The notes beneath the pieces were generated by a model. That model was not told the origin of the DNA. It did no database searches and worked only from the letters and a program-made list of their open reading frames with translations. A stretch of 53,689 bases of DNA, taken from Burkholderia sp. E7m39 (GTDB lineage: Bacteria; Pseudomonadota; Gammaproteobacteria; Burkholderiales; Burkholderiaceae). The DNA is taken from contig BBSL01000271.1 in assembly GCA_001319865.1 (NCBI GenBank), positions 1-53,689 of the forward strand. The letters run 5' to 3'. This document shows, one piece after another, positions 35,789-44,003 of this stretch (its first letter is position 1; each line of letters starts with the position of its first letter). The translations under genes and the position numbers were made by a program.

Positions 35789-36832
35789 TCAGCGGGATGC
35801 GAAGGCAGGCATCACGTCAGAGATGAACAGCTCCAGCGACTTGCGCTTGCGCTCGAAACTCATATGGCTGTCGAGCCAGAAGCTGTACTGGTCGTAGCCG
35901 AGTTCTTCGTAGCCCTTCAATCGCGCGATCACCTGTTTCGGCTCGCCGATCACGAGGTTCTTGCGGATCGCTTCGGACGAGTACTGCGGGAACATCGCGA
36001 CGTCCGCGTCCGTCAGCGGCTCGATGAAGCCCTGCTCGACGGGACGCTCGTTCTTGAACCACTTGCTGAAGTAGCGATAGAACGTTGCAAGATCTTCGAC
36101 AGCGGCATCCACTTCAGCCGCGTCCGCGCCGACGAACGTATGCATCAGCATCATCACTTGCGGGCGCGGCACGTCGGGATGCGCTGCGCAAGCTGCATTG
36201 AAACGTTCCATCAGGCTCACGACTTCGGCATCGCCCGAAGCCAGCGATGTCACCTGCACATTGCATCCATTCGCAATCGCAAATGCATGCGAATTCGGAT
36301 CGCGTGCGGCGAGCCACATCGGCGGATGCGGTTGTTGGATCGGACGCGGCACCGGCGTTGATGAAGGCCACGACCAGAACTCGCCCTGATGCGCGTAATC
36401 GCCCTTGAAGAGCTTGCGCAGCGCGGGAACCAGTTCACGCATGCGTGCGCCCGCGCCCATCGCGTCCAGTCCCGGCAACAGGCGCTCGTATTCGAACGAG
36501 TAAGCGCCGCGCGCGATGCCGAGATCGAGACGTCCATTGCTCGCAACATCGACCATACCCGCTTCGCCTGCGAGTGCAATCGGATGCCAGAACGGCGCGA
36601 TCACCGTGCCCGTGCCGAGACGGATGCGCTCCGTCTTCGCCGCGAGATACGCGAGATTGACGAAGGGATTCGGCGCGATCGTGAATTCCATTGCGTGATG
36701 CTCGCCGATCCACGCGGTTTGGAATCCGCCGCGCTCGGCCAGCTGCACCAGCTCCGTCATCTGGTCGAACAGTTCGCGGTGCGACCGCGTGTTGTCGTAC
36801 CGCTCCATGTGCAGGAACAACGAAAACTTCAT
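35789..36832 (-). CDS. LLM-class flavin-dependent monooxygenase
   Basis: A 347-residue luciferase-like TIM-barrel protein: MKFSLFLHMER, GFQTAWIGEHHAMEF (conserved EHH, about 35-49), KTERIRLGTGTVIAPFWHPI, LDLGIARGAYSFEYERL. These enzymes use FMNH2 from a separate reductase and O2 to oxygenate their substrate; members open N-heterocycles (pyridine, EDTA/NTA-type, pyrimidine RutA-like) or desulfonate. GGAG lies about 10 nt before ATG 36832. The flavin reductase gene immediately upstream makes this a two-component system. It is the likely key enzyme of the operon. Confidence 0.9.
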   Translation of the reverse strand: MKFSLFLHMERYDNTRSHRELFDQMTELVQLAERGGFQTAWIGEHHAMEFTIAPNPFVNLAYLAAKTERIRLGTGTVIAPFWHPIALAGEAGMVDVASNGRLDLGIARGAYSFEYERLLPGLDAMGAGARMRELVPALRKLFKGDYAHQGEFWSWPSSTPVPRPIQQPHPPMWLAARDPNSHAFAIANGCNVQVTSLASGDAEVVSLMERFNAACAAHPDVPRPQVMMLMHTFVGADAAEVDAAVEDLATFYRYFSKWFKNERPVEQGFIEPLTDADVAMFPQYSSEAIRKNLVIGEPKQVIARLKGYEELGYDQYSFWLDSHMSFERKRKSLELFISDVMPAFASR

Positions 36833-36895
36833 GATGTGTTTTCTCCGATGGCAACTGCGAGTTGTGCTTTGCGCGCAGCGGGGCGAACAGAAAGA

Positions 36896-37852
36896 TCAGT
36901 GCGCGAGTGCGAGTGTCTGCACGGTGCCCGCTTCCGTATCGCCGACATAGATGCCGAATGCGTCTTCACTGCGTTCGCGCACGTAGCGTTCCAGCATCGA
37001 ACGCACGGCGTCATCGCGCAGTTCTTTCCATGGAATCGACCCGAGCGGCACGATGCGGATCGCGCTGTCCATCCATGCCGCGCCGCTCTCGATCACGCGG
37101 CCGCGATAGTAGATCTGCACGCTCGACGACGATCCGCTACCCGATTCGAACACGGCAAAAATAAAGTCGAGATGGACTTTGAGACCGAGTTTGGCGAGCA
37201 CGCCGTTCAGGCTCGTTGCGTCGCTTGCGGGTTCGAGCTTCTGTCCCGTCGGCAGTTGCAGACCCTTGGGCGTATCCAGCAGCACGAGACCGTCGCGATG
37301 CTCGAGAATCGCACCGACCTGCGCACGTGCGCCCGCCGCCGCAAGTGCTTCCTGCGACAGACTGAAGTTCACATACGCGCCCCGGCAATAGCCGAGCGGC
37401 GACGAACTGGTATGAATAAAATCGACTACGCGTCCAATCAGGATGATGTGATCGCCGGCATCGACCACGTCATGTGTCGTGCAATCGAAACTCGCGGCCG
37501 CGCCATCCATCACAGGCGCACCCGTCGAGCGCGCGCACCAGGCGACTTGCGCGAACTTGTCGGAGGCTTTCGATGCGAACACGCCCGACACGTTCTTCTG
37601 ATCTTCAGCGAGCACGCTGATCGCGAAGTGTTTCGTCTGCGAGAACACCTCATAGCTGGAGGCCGTTTTCGCGATGCACACCAGCACGAGCGGCGGATCG
37701 AGCGACACCGATGTGAACGAGTTCGCCGTGAAGCCGCGCGGCGAGCCGTCGGGCTGGATCGTCGTAACAACGGTCACGCCCGTCACGAACGCGCCGAGTG
37801 CGCGGCGGAACTCCGCGATATCGAAAGGCGGCGGATTGAGAGACTCAGCCAT
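36896..37852 (-). CDS. Two-domain flavin reductase for the LLM monooxygenase
   Basis: A 318-residue protein. Residues about 10-165 form the flavin reductase-like split-barrel (FRRALGAFVTGVTVVTT, GFTANSFTSVSLDPPLVLVC, HFAISVLAEDQ, GDHIILIGRVVDF). About 150 further residues follow, including LEHRDGLVLLDTPKGLQLPT and LDFIFAVFESG, which have a Nudix-like look but no clear Nudix box. Most stand-alone reductases are only 160-190 residues, so the C-terminal domain is unusual and may regulate or dock. Its start overlaps the hydrolase stop by 8 nt. Function: NAD(P)H-dependent supply of FMNH2. Confidence 0.88.
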   Translation of the reverse strand: MAESLNPPPFDIAEFRRALGAFVTGVTVVTTIQPDGSPRGFTANSFTSVSLDPPLVLVCIAKTASSYEVFSQTKHFAISVLAEDQKNVSGVFASKASDKFAQVAWCARSTGAPVMDGAAASFDCTTHDVVDAGDHIILIGRVVDFIHTSSSPLGYCRGAYVNFSLSQEALAAAGARAQVGAILEHRDGLVLLDTPKGLQLPTGQKLEPASDATSLNGVLAKLGLKVHLDFIFAVFESGSGSSSSVQIYYRGRVIESGAAWMDSAIRIVPLGSIPWKELRDDAVRSMLERYVRERSEDAFGIYVGDTEAGTVQTLALAH

Positions 37853-38756
37853 GATGGTCTCCAGAGATCGATCCGTTGACGGCTTGCGCCAGGCTCGAAG
37901 CCGATGCTTCGGCGAGGAACGCGAGCAGGCTTGCGTTGACGCGCGCGGGGTCGGTAACGTTCATCATGTGACGCTCGCTCGCGATGATTTCCGCGCGGCC
38001 ATGCGGCGCGGCGGCTGCCATTGCACGCGACATCGCCGGGCTCGAATTCGGATCGCATTCGCCCGTGAGGAACAGCGCGGGCACGGACAGACTCGCGAGC
38101 CGGCCGACATGGGCATCGTCCGAAGAAGCGAACAGTCGATAGGTGCGCGCATAGCCGACGGGATCGACCGACAGCAGCAGCCCGCGCACGGCTTGCGCCG
38201 CTTGCGTCAGGTGCGCGGGAATCGGATCGCCGAACCAGCGCGACAACGTGGCGTCGATGCCGGCTTCGGTGCTCGCATCGGCGGGCTTTTCCGTTGACGT
38301 ATCGCCGAGCGTTGCGGCGCGGTTCATCACCGCCGCGCGCTGCGCGGGCGTGCGGTCATATACCGCGTTGAGCGCTGCCACGCTCAGTGTGCGCTCAGGA
38401 TGCGCCAGCGCGAATTCGAGTGCGACCAGTGCGCCCATCGAATGGCCGACTACATGAGCGCGCTCGATATTCAGCGTATCGAGCAGTGCATTGAGTTGCG
38501 ACGCGTACTCGTCGAGCGTCGGCATGGCGGTCGGCAGTTCGCTGTCGCCGTGGCCCAGCATGTCGTACACGACGACCTGAAATGCGGACGTCAGCGCGTC
38601 GACCTGCGGCGCCCACACGCTCTGGTTCATGCCTACGCCGTGAATCAGCACTACCGTTTCGCGCGCATCGGCGGACTGCGACGCGTGCACGCTGTAGCTC
38701 GTGCCGCTCGCTTCGCCACGCGACACGGCGCGCACGGGAGCAAGTTCAGGCTTCAT
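37845..38756 (-). CDS. Alpha/beta-hydrolase
   Basis: A 303-residue hydrolase: HGVGMNQSVW (oxyanion region), the nucleophile elbow VGHSMGALVA with Ser near 108, TGECDPNSSP near 240 with the acid, and ERHMMNVTDP with the catalytic His. It resembles ring-cleavage product hydrolases, lactonases and amidases such as 3-oxoadipate enol-lactonase. It overlaps the DUF1185 gene at its start (11 nt) and the reductase gene at its end. In this operon it probably hydrolyses an ester, lactone or formamide formed by the monooxygenase. Confidence 0.88.
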   Translation of the reverse strand: MKPELAPVRAVSRGEASGTSYSVHASQSADARETVVLIHGVGMNQSVWAPQVDALTSAFQVVVYDMLGHGDSELPTAMPTLDEYASQLNALLDTLNIERAHVVGHSMGALVALEFALAHPERTLSVAALNAVYDRTPAQRAAVMNRAATLGDTSTEKPADASTEAGIDATLSRWFGDPIPAHLTQAAQAVRGLLLSVDPVGYARTYRLFASSDDAHVGRLASLSVPALFLTGECDPNSSPAMSRAMAAAAPHGRAEIIASERHMMNVTDPARVNASLLAFLAEASASSLAQAVNGSISGDHHG

Positions 38757-39333
38757 TGGACTCGAGCTCCTTCAGGTCCTGATAGCGGTCGCCGATGCGG
38801 TGGTGCGGCCGTCCGCCAATCGACGCGCCGAGCGCGATCACGAGTTCATCGGGCGCGGGCGCATCGACGATGGAGAACTGCACGGTCAGATAGTGCGAGC
38901 GCATACCCTCGTCGTGCTTGTGCATCAGCGGAATCGAGATCGGGCAGTTCGGGCCGCCGCGCAGGTTGGTGAAGCTCAGATAGCTCTTCGCGCCGACGGC
39001 CTTGCGGTAGTGGTTGCCAAAACGCAGCGTGTGGATCAGCGCCGACGCGTGTTCGATTTCGCCCGATGTGCCGACGATGGCGGCCTTGCCGTAGCCTTCG
39101 ATTGCATCGCCTGAGCCCGCGACGCGCAGCATTTCCGCCGTCAGCATTTCGCCTAGTTGCGGCGCGAGGCCGTGGATTTCGGGCTTCAGATCTTCGACGA
39201 AGCCGCGTCCCGCCCATGGGTTGCGTAGCACGGCTGCTGCGCCGAACAGCTTCAGCGGACGTGGCGCTTCCTTGCCGCCCTCGATAAAGGTCTCTTCGAC
39301 GTAGGTGACCAGTTTGCGCACTTCCAGCTTCAT
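38746..39333 (-). CDS. DUF1185 'amino acid synthesis' family protein, first gene of the operon
   Basis: A 195-residue protein opening MKLEVRKLVTYVEETFIEGG, with NPWAGRGFVEDL, GKAAIVGTSGEIEHASALIH, then HTLRFGNHYRKAVGA and YLTVQFSIVDAPAPDEL. The family is called amino acid synthesis protein (DUF1185), but its reaction is not established; it is often beside two-component flavin monooxygenases. AAGGAG 6 nt before ATG 39333 is one of the best ribosome sites in the window. The longer frame to 39423 runs through the promoter and operator and is rejected. A small hydrolase, deaminase or isomerase role on the pathway intermediate would fit the context. Confidence 0.85.
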   Translation of the reverse strand: MKLEVRKLVTYVEETFIEGGKEAPRPLKLFGAAAVLRNPWAGRGFVEDLKPEIHGLAPQLGEMLTAEMLRVAGSGDAIEGYGKAAIVGTSGEIEHASALIHTLRFGNHYRKAVGAKSYLSFTNLRGGPNCPISIPLMHKHDEGMRSHYLTVQFSIVDAPAPDELVIALGASIGGRPHHRIGDRYQDLKELESNEA

Positions 39334-39385
39334 ATCGCTCTCCTTGCGGCGGCTCAGGGCCGTGAATGTTTGCTCGGTTGAGATT

Positions 39386-39439
39386 ATGGTATGCCATCTT
39401 ATGGTCTGCACCAACTGCGTCAATATTATGGAATACCAT
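39386..39439 (-). promoter_or_regulatory. Promoter of the monooxygenase operon with paired GntR-type operators
   Basis: On the minus strand TTGACG (39418-39423) and TAAGAT (39396-39401) are separated by 16 nt and make a good sigma-70 promoter. ATGGCATACCAT (39386-39397) overlaps the -10 and start point, and ATGGTATTCCAT (39428-39439) lies just upstream of the -35. Both are ATGG-N4-CCAT dyads of the kind bound by FCD-type GntR repressors. Their centres are 42 bp apart, four helical turns. A weaker dyad TGGT-N4-ACCA lies between them at 39402-39413. Repression released by a pathway metabolite is the likely mode. Confidence 0.75.
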
Positions 39440-39499
39440 GATATGGGTTATGCCCTTGTTGGCATGTTTTTGGATGAGATAGGTTGATGCGGTGCGGTT

Positions 39500-40140
39500 G
39501 TAAAACCGTGTGGTTGGGTTCGGGTCTTTGCTGGCATCCGCGTCGGCGCCTTTGCGGCGCAAGCGTTGCCCCTGTGCGGGGCGGCATTCTTTGCCGCCGC
39601 AAACAAAGCAAAGAAAGCGGGCTAACACCGCCCGTTCTTGAACACCGCCTGACGGCCCCCAACGGGTCCTCCACTTCAAACGGCGTTTTGCCATTCACTG
39701 CCCGTTGCCAGCGCTTCGGCTCGGCGCCTCGCCCGCTTCAATCACTCGTAGTGCAGCGAGCGGAAGCGAATGGTCGCTGCCGCCCAAGTGGCAAACTGTG
39801 GGTAGGTCGTAGCGCTCCACACCTTAGCGCTCGTACGACACCGATCGTACTTTCGAGCCGTGACCTGGTTTTCAGTCTGGAGTGGAGCGCATATGTCGCG
39901 AAGGCCGACATACAGTTTGCCGCCTTACAACCTGGGAGATTTGATCGCACCAGCGGGAACGCGGGTGTGTGAAGTGGGTGAGGAGTCAATTCAAAGCGTT
40001 GGCAGCGCGGGCATCGAGAAGGGAGATGCCGCGGACGGGACGGGGCTGTTGGGGGCCCGTGGGCAATTACAAGAACTTGCGGTGTTGTGAGCGGCTTTCT
40101 TTTGCCTACTTTTCTTTGCCAGCATCGCAAGACGAAAACC
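39500..40140. repeat. Large intergenic repeat-like element with inverted ends
   Basis: The gene-free stretch 39440-40157 contains a GC-rich block with related ends in opposite orientation. On the left, near 39595-39630, is AAAGCAAAGAAAGCGGGCTA followed by ACACCGCC; on the right, near 40080-40120, GCGGCTTTCTTTTGCCTAC is preceded by TTGCGGTGTTGTGA. TTTGCTGGCATC (39522) and TTTGCCAGCATC (40116) also recur. The CCCCTGTGCGGGGCGGC hairpin near 39570 and the AAAGAAAGCGGGCTAACACC motif are, from memory, common between genes in Paraburkholderia genomes. No frame within has coding character. Confidence 0.55.
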
Positions 40141-40157
40141 AAACCGTGACCACAACC

Positions 40158-40835
40158 TCACTCCGCGCCGTCCTGCTCCGCCAGCACCTTCAGCGCCAGT
40201 TCAGCCGTCCTCCGGATATGCGCAAACGACGCCGCCGAAGCCGCCTCCCCATCCCGCCGCTCGATTGCATCGAGCAAGGTATTCATCTCGCGATTCGACT
40301 CGTCACCCCGCCCAGGGGTAGCAATCGTCAGCGCGCGCAGCCGGTTGATCCGCGCATTCAGCGTCTTCACAACCGTCAGCGACACATGCTTCTGCGCACC
40401 TTCGAACATCGCGTCATAAAACCGCTCGGTGAATTCGAGCACACGCGGCAGATCCTGCTGCACAAACGCATCTTCGATGTGCTTGCGGATACTGCGTAAC
40501 TGCTGCACGAGTTCAGGCGTCGACCGATCTGCACAGGCCCGCGCCGCGTTAGCTTCAAGCAAACCACGCAGCTCGTAAATCTCGCCAACCTGCTCCGGGT
40601 CGAGACGCGCGACAATCGGCCCTTGCCGCGCGACGATTTCGACGAGACCTTCCGTCTCCAGATGCCGAAGCACTTCTCGCACTACCGTGCGGCTCACGCC
40701 CAGTTCGTCACACAACGTGCGTTCGACAAGCCGCGCGCCCGGACGGAAATAACCCTGCACGATCGCACCACGCAGCTTGTCCAGCGTGAGTTCGCGCAGA
40801 GTCTTGGCGTTGCGGTCGATCCTGAGGTCTGACAT
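40158..40835 (-). CDS. GntR-family (FCD-type) regulator paralogous to the operon-end GntR
   Basis: A 225-residue protein. The winged helix (TLRELTLDKLRGAIVQGYFR; ELGVSRTVVREVLRHLETEG) matches the regulator at 29234-29998 almost residue for residue. The FCD domain (about 85-215) is more diverged (EIYELRGLLEANAARACA; AFVQQDLPRVLEFTERFYDAM). ATG 40835 lacks a strong ribosome site. The open frame continues upstream to 41597 through the AmtB gene and is not real. An operator like those of the monooxygenase operon sits 64 nt upstream, so it probably represses itself and that operon, with a different effector from its paralogue. Confidence 0.88.
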   Translation of the reverse strand: MSDLRIDRNAKTLRELTLDKLRGAIVQGYFRPGARLVERTLCDELGVSRTVVREVLRHLETEGLVEIVARQGPIVARLDPEQVGEIYELRGLLEANAARACADRSTPELVQQLRSIRKHIEDAFVQQDLPRVLEFTERFYDAMFEGAQKHVSLTVVKTLNARINRLRALTIATPGRGDESNREMNTLLDAIERRDGEAASAASFAHIRRTAELALKVLAEQDGAE

Positions 40836-40898
40836 AGGCGGCAATAAGGAAAATGGACGAAGGTCCCGCCGCGCGCCGCACAAACGAAAGCGCGTCGG

Positions 40899-40910
40899 CT
40901 GGAATGCCAT
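40899..40910 (-). promoter_or_regulatory. GntR-type operator at the gntR paralogue promoter
   Basis: On the minus strand the sequence GATAATATGGCATTCCAG places a -10-like GATAAT directly before ATGGCATTCCAG, 11 of 12 positions of the ATGG-N4-CCAT dyad. The same juxtaposition, TAAGATGGCATACCAT, is seen at the monooxygenase operon promoter. This supports shared control and autorepression. Confidence 0.65.
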
Positions 40911-41068
40911 ATTATCGTCCATCTTGCCCTGATGCCGCCCCGCGATGTGAACTGCCGCCGGTTCGCTCATCACGCCGCACCGCGCCCAGGCACGCACGGC
41001 GCGCTGCGCAGGCCGCGCGACGCGCGCTCCCAGCCGCCGCCGCCGCATGCCGGTGTAGGGCCTGGTGC

Positions 41069-42451
41069 TCACGAGTGGTACGCGTTCTCGCCGTGCGAGC
41101 TGAGATCCAGCCCTTCGCGCTCGCCATCCTGTTCGACACGCAGGCCAATCGTCATATCGACCAGCTTGAACGCGATCACCGACACCACGCCCGACCACAC
41201 CAGCGACGTCCCCACGCCCCAGCATTGCGAGATCAGCTGATCGGCGATGCTGTAGTCGCCGACCTTGTTCGCGACGTAATCGTAGACGCCCGTACCGCCG
41301 AGCCGCGGCGACGCGAACACACCCGTCAGCAGTGCGCCGACGATGCCGCCCAGGCAGTGCACGCCGAACACATCGAGCGAATCGTCGACACCGAGCAGGC
41401 GCTTGAGCCCATTCACGCCCCAGTAACACACGATGCCCGCCGCGAATCCCATCACGATCGAGCCCATCGGTCCGACGAAACCGCATGCCGGCGTAATCAC
41501 CACGAGCCCGGCGATCGCGCCCGACACCGCGCCGAGCATCGACGGCTTGCCCTTGAGCGTCCATTCGATGAAGGTCCACGCGACCGTCGCAGCACACGTC
41601 GCAAGCAAAGTCGTGACGAAGGCGAGCGCCGCCGCGCCATTCGCCTCCAGATTCGAACCGACGTTAAAGCCGAACCAGCCGACCCACAGCAACGAACCGC
41701 CCACCATCGTCAGGGTTAGGTTGTGCGGCGCCATCGTTTCCCGTCCATAACCTGTTCGCTTGCCGATCATGATCGCGCCGACCAGCGCTGCGATGCCCGC
41801 ATTGATGTGCACCACCGTCCCTCCCGCGAAGTCGATTGCGCCCTTCTGAAACAGGAAGCCAGCCGTCGCCGTCGCTTTTTCGCCCGCTGCGGCGCCGGTG
41901 TACGCATCGGGGCCCGGCCAGTACCAGACCATGTGCGCGATGGGCAGGTACGAGAACGTGAACCACATCACCATGAACAGCAGCACAGCAGAAAACTTCG
42001 CCCGCTCCGCAATGCCGCCGACGATCAGCGCAGGCGTGATCGCCGCGAACGTCAATTGAAACGCGACATAGATGTACTCGGGAATCACCACGCCTTTGCT
42101 GAAGGTCGCAGCTGTCGTGTCCGGCGTGACACCCGCGAGAAACGCCTTGCTCAAGCCGCCGAAGAACGCATTGCCTTCGGTGAACGCGACGCTATAGCCG
42201 TACAGCGCCCACAACACGCCAAGCAGACAGAACACGACGAGCGTCTGCATCAGCACCGACAGCATGTTCTTCGCGCGCACCATACCGCCGTAGAACAGCC
42301 CGAGCCCGGGCGCGGCCATCATCACGACGAGCAGCGTCGCGACGATCATCCATGCGGTGTCGCCCTTGTTCGGCACAGGGTCGGCGGCGAAAGCCGGCAT
42401 CGCGAGCGCCAGCATCGTGAGTAACGCAACACATCTGACCAGACTTTTCAT
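41069..42451 (-). CDS. amtB: Ammonium transporter AmtB
   Basis: A 460-residue Amt protein with signal peptide (AMPAFAADP), about 11 membrane helices, the family signature region DFAGGTVVHINAG (first pore His) and FGVHCLGGIVGALLTG (second pore His), and PEYIYVAFQLTFA. It conducts ammonium/ammonia into the cell. AAGGATCG lies 7-8 nt before ATG 42451. Its partner glnK is not beside it, which is unusual; instead it lies 170 nt after the GlxD gene in the same direction, tying ammonium uptake to the split glutamate-synthase-like and type III glutamine synthetase module. Confidence 0.93.
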   Translation of the reverse strand: MKSLVRCVALLTMLALAMPAFAADPVPNKGDTAWMIVATLLVVMMAAPGLGLFYGGMVRAKNMLSVLMQTLVVFCLLGVLWALYGYSVAFTEGNAFFGGLSKAFLAGVTPDTTAATFSKGVVIPEYIYVAFQLTFAAITPALIVGGIAERAKFSAVLLFMVMWFTFSYLPIAHMVWYWPGPDAYTGAAAGEKATATAGFLFQKGAIDFAGGTVVHINAGIAALVGAIMIGKRTGYGRETMAPHNLTLTMVGGSLLWVGWFGFNVGSNLEANGAAALAFVTTLLATCAATVAWTFIEWTLKGKPSMLGAVSGAIAGLVVITPACGFVGPMGSIVMGFAAGIVCYWGVNGLKRLLGVDDSLDVFGVHCLGGIVGALLTGVFASPRLGGTGVYDYVANKVGDYSIADQLISQCWGVGTSLVWSGVVSVIAFKLVDMTIGLRVEQDGEREGLDLSSHGENAYHS

Positions 42452-42621
42452 TGTGCGATCCTTTGAAAAACGCCGCGGCATGCCGCGTGCGACATGCGGC
42501 GAGCGTTGACGGTAGTGTGTGGACTTGACTGAACTGCGGAAACTGTAGGGATTGCAGAAAGGCCTAAGCGTTATCGCGGCTACTTGCGACGGGCGCGCAC
42601 GCCCGCCGCATCACTTCGCTA

Positions 42622-43980
42622 TCAATACTTCTGACCGGGAATCCACGACGTGCCCGCCAGCGGAATACGCGCCATCGCTGCCGCTTCTACCGTGAGCGCG
42701 ACGAGGTCTTCCGGCTCCAGGTGATGGACGTTCTGCTTGCCGCAAGCGCGTGCGATCGTCGTCAGCTCCATGTTCAGCGTCTTCAGATAGTTGCGCACGC
42801 GACGCGAACCTTCTTCGGGTTGCAGACGCTGTTCGAGCGCGGCATCCTGTGTCGTCACGCCGACGGGACACTTGCCCGTATGACAGTGATGGCAGAAACC
42901 CGGCGACGTGTTGAGCGCCGCGTAATCGGCCGCGGCGGAATGCAGCGTGCCGTCCTTGAAGTACGTGTCGCTATTGCAGCCGAGCGCCATCAGCACGCCC
43001 TGGCCGATCGCCACGGCATCGGCACCGAGTGCGAGCGCTTTGGCCACATCGGCGCCCGTACGAATGCCGCCCGATACGATCAGCTGCACCGTGCCTTTCA
43101 TGTTCAGGTCTTCGAGCGCATCAACGGCCTGACGCACGGCGGCGAGCGTCGGAATGCCGACGTTTTCGATGAAGCACGTTTGCGTCGCCGCCGTGCCGCC
43201 CTGCATCCCGTCGATCACGACCACGTCCGCGCCCGCGTGCACGGCAAGCTTCACATCGTTGAACGTGCGCGTCGCGCCGACCTTGACATAGATCGGTTTC
43301 TCCCAGTCGGTGATTTCGCGCAGTTCCTGAATCTTGATCGCGAGATCGTCGGGGCCGGTCCAGTCAGGGTGACGGCTGGCCGAACGTTGGTCGACGCCGG
43401 CAGGGAGCGTTCGCATCGACGCCACGCGCGGATTGACCTTCTGTCCGAGCAGCATGCCGCCGCCGCCCGGCTTCGCGCCCTGGCCAATCACGACTTCGAT
43501 GGCATCGGCGCGGCGCACGTCGTCGGGATTGAAGCCGTAGCGCGACGGCAGGCACTGATACACCAGCGTCTTCGACGACTGACGCTCTTCCTGTGTCATG
43601 CCACCATCGCCTGTCGTGGTGGACGTGCCGGCTGCCGTGGCCGCGCGGCCCAATGCTTCCTTCACGTTCGCCGACAATGCGCCGAAGCTCATGCCTGCAA
43701 TCGTGACGGGAATGTCGAGCACGACAGGCTTCTTCGCGAAGCGCGTGCCGAGCAACGTCTGCGTCGCGCACTTCTCGCGATAGCCTTCGAGCGGATAGCG
43801 CGACAACGACGCGCCGAGAAACAGCAGGTCGTCGAAGTGCGGCACGCGGCGCTTCGCGCCAAGACCCCGAATTTCATAGAGTCCGCGCTGTGCGGCGGTA
43901 TGGATGTAATCGATCGTCTTGCGGTCGTAGCCTTGCGACTCTTCCTGCTGCAAGCGGGCGAAATGAATGGGCTTTTCCAT
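42622..43980 (-). CDS. glxD: FMN-binding glutamate synthase-like protein (GlxD / N-methylglutamate synthase subunit C type)
   Basis: A 452-residue protein corresponding to the central and FMN-binding part of glutamate synthase: IAGMSFGALSANVKEALGRA, TSTTTGDGGMTQEER, GQGAKPGGGGMLLGQKV, YVKVGATRTFNDVKLAV, IDGMQGGTAATQ. The cysteine-rich FCHHCHTGKCPVGVTTQD near 390-407 resembles the 3Fe-4S site of GltB. ATG 43980 is used. Together with GlxB and GlxC it rebuilds a three-piece glutamate-synthase-like enzyme. In methylotrophs the same trio is N-methylglutamate synthase (MgsABC). There is no GltD-like reductase subunit here, as is usual for that set. Confidence 0.88.
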   Translation of the reverse strand: MEKPIHFARLQQEESQGYDRKTIDYIHTAAQRGLYEIRGLGAKRRVPHFDDLLFLGASLSRYPLEGYREKCATQTLLGTRFAKKPVVLDIPVTIAGMSFGALSANVKEALGRAATAAGTSTTTGDGGMTQEERQSSKTLVYQCLPSRYGFNPDDVRRADAIEVVIGQGAKPGGGGMLLGQKVNPRVASMRTLPAGVDQRSASRHPDWTGPDDLAIKIQELREITDWEKPIYVKVGATRTFNDVKLAVHAGADVVVIDGMQGGTAATQTCFIENVGIPTLAAVRQAVDALEDLNMKGTVQLIVSGGIRTGADVAKALALGADAVAIGQGVLMALGCNSDTYFKDGTLHSAAADYAALNTSPGFCHHCHTGKCPVGVTTQDAALEQRLQPEEGSRRVRNYLKTLNMELTTIARACGKQNVHHLEPEDLVALTVEAAAMARIPLAGTSWIPGQKY

Positions 43981-44003
43981 GGGGACGTTCTCGTATGCGG
44001 TGT

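Noticed and set aside
40836..41597. A long minus-strand frame extending the GntR gene at 40158 upstream
   Set aside because: It runs antisense-like through the C-terminal part of amtB in another frame, is Arg-rich, and the GntR domain starts normally at 40835.
42474..42487. CGCGGCATGCCGCG palindrome upstream of amtB
   Set aside because: GC-rich palindromes are common at this base composition; it sits only 23 nt before the start codon and shows no operator-like flanks.
42452..42621. Sigma-54 promoter for amtB
   Set aside because: No GG-N10-GC pair with the right flanks was found; the nearest has N7 spacing.
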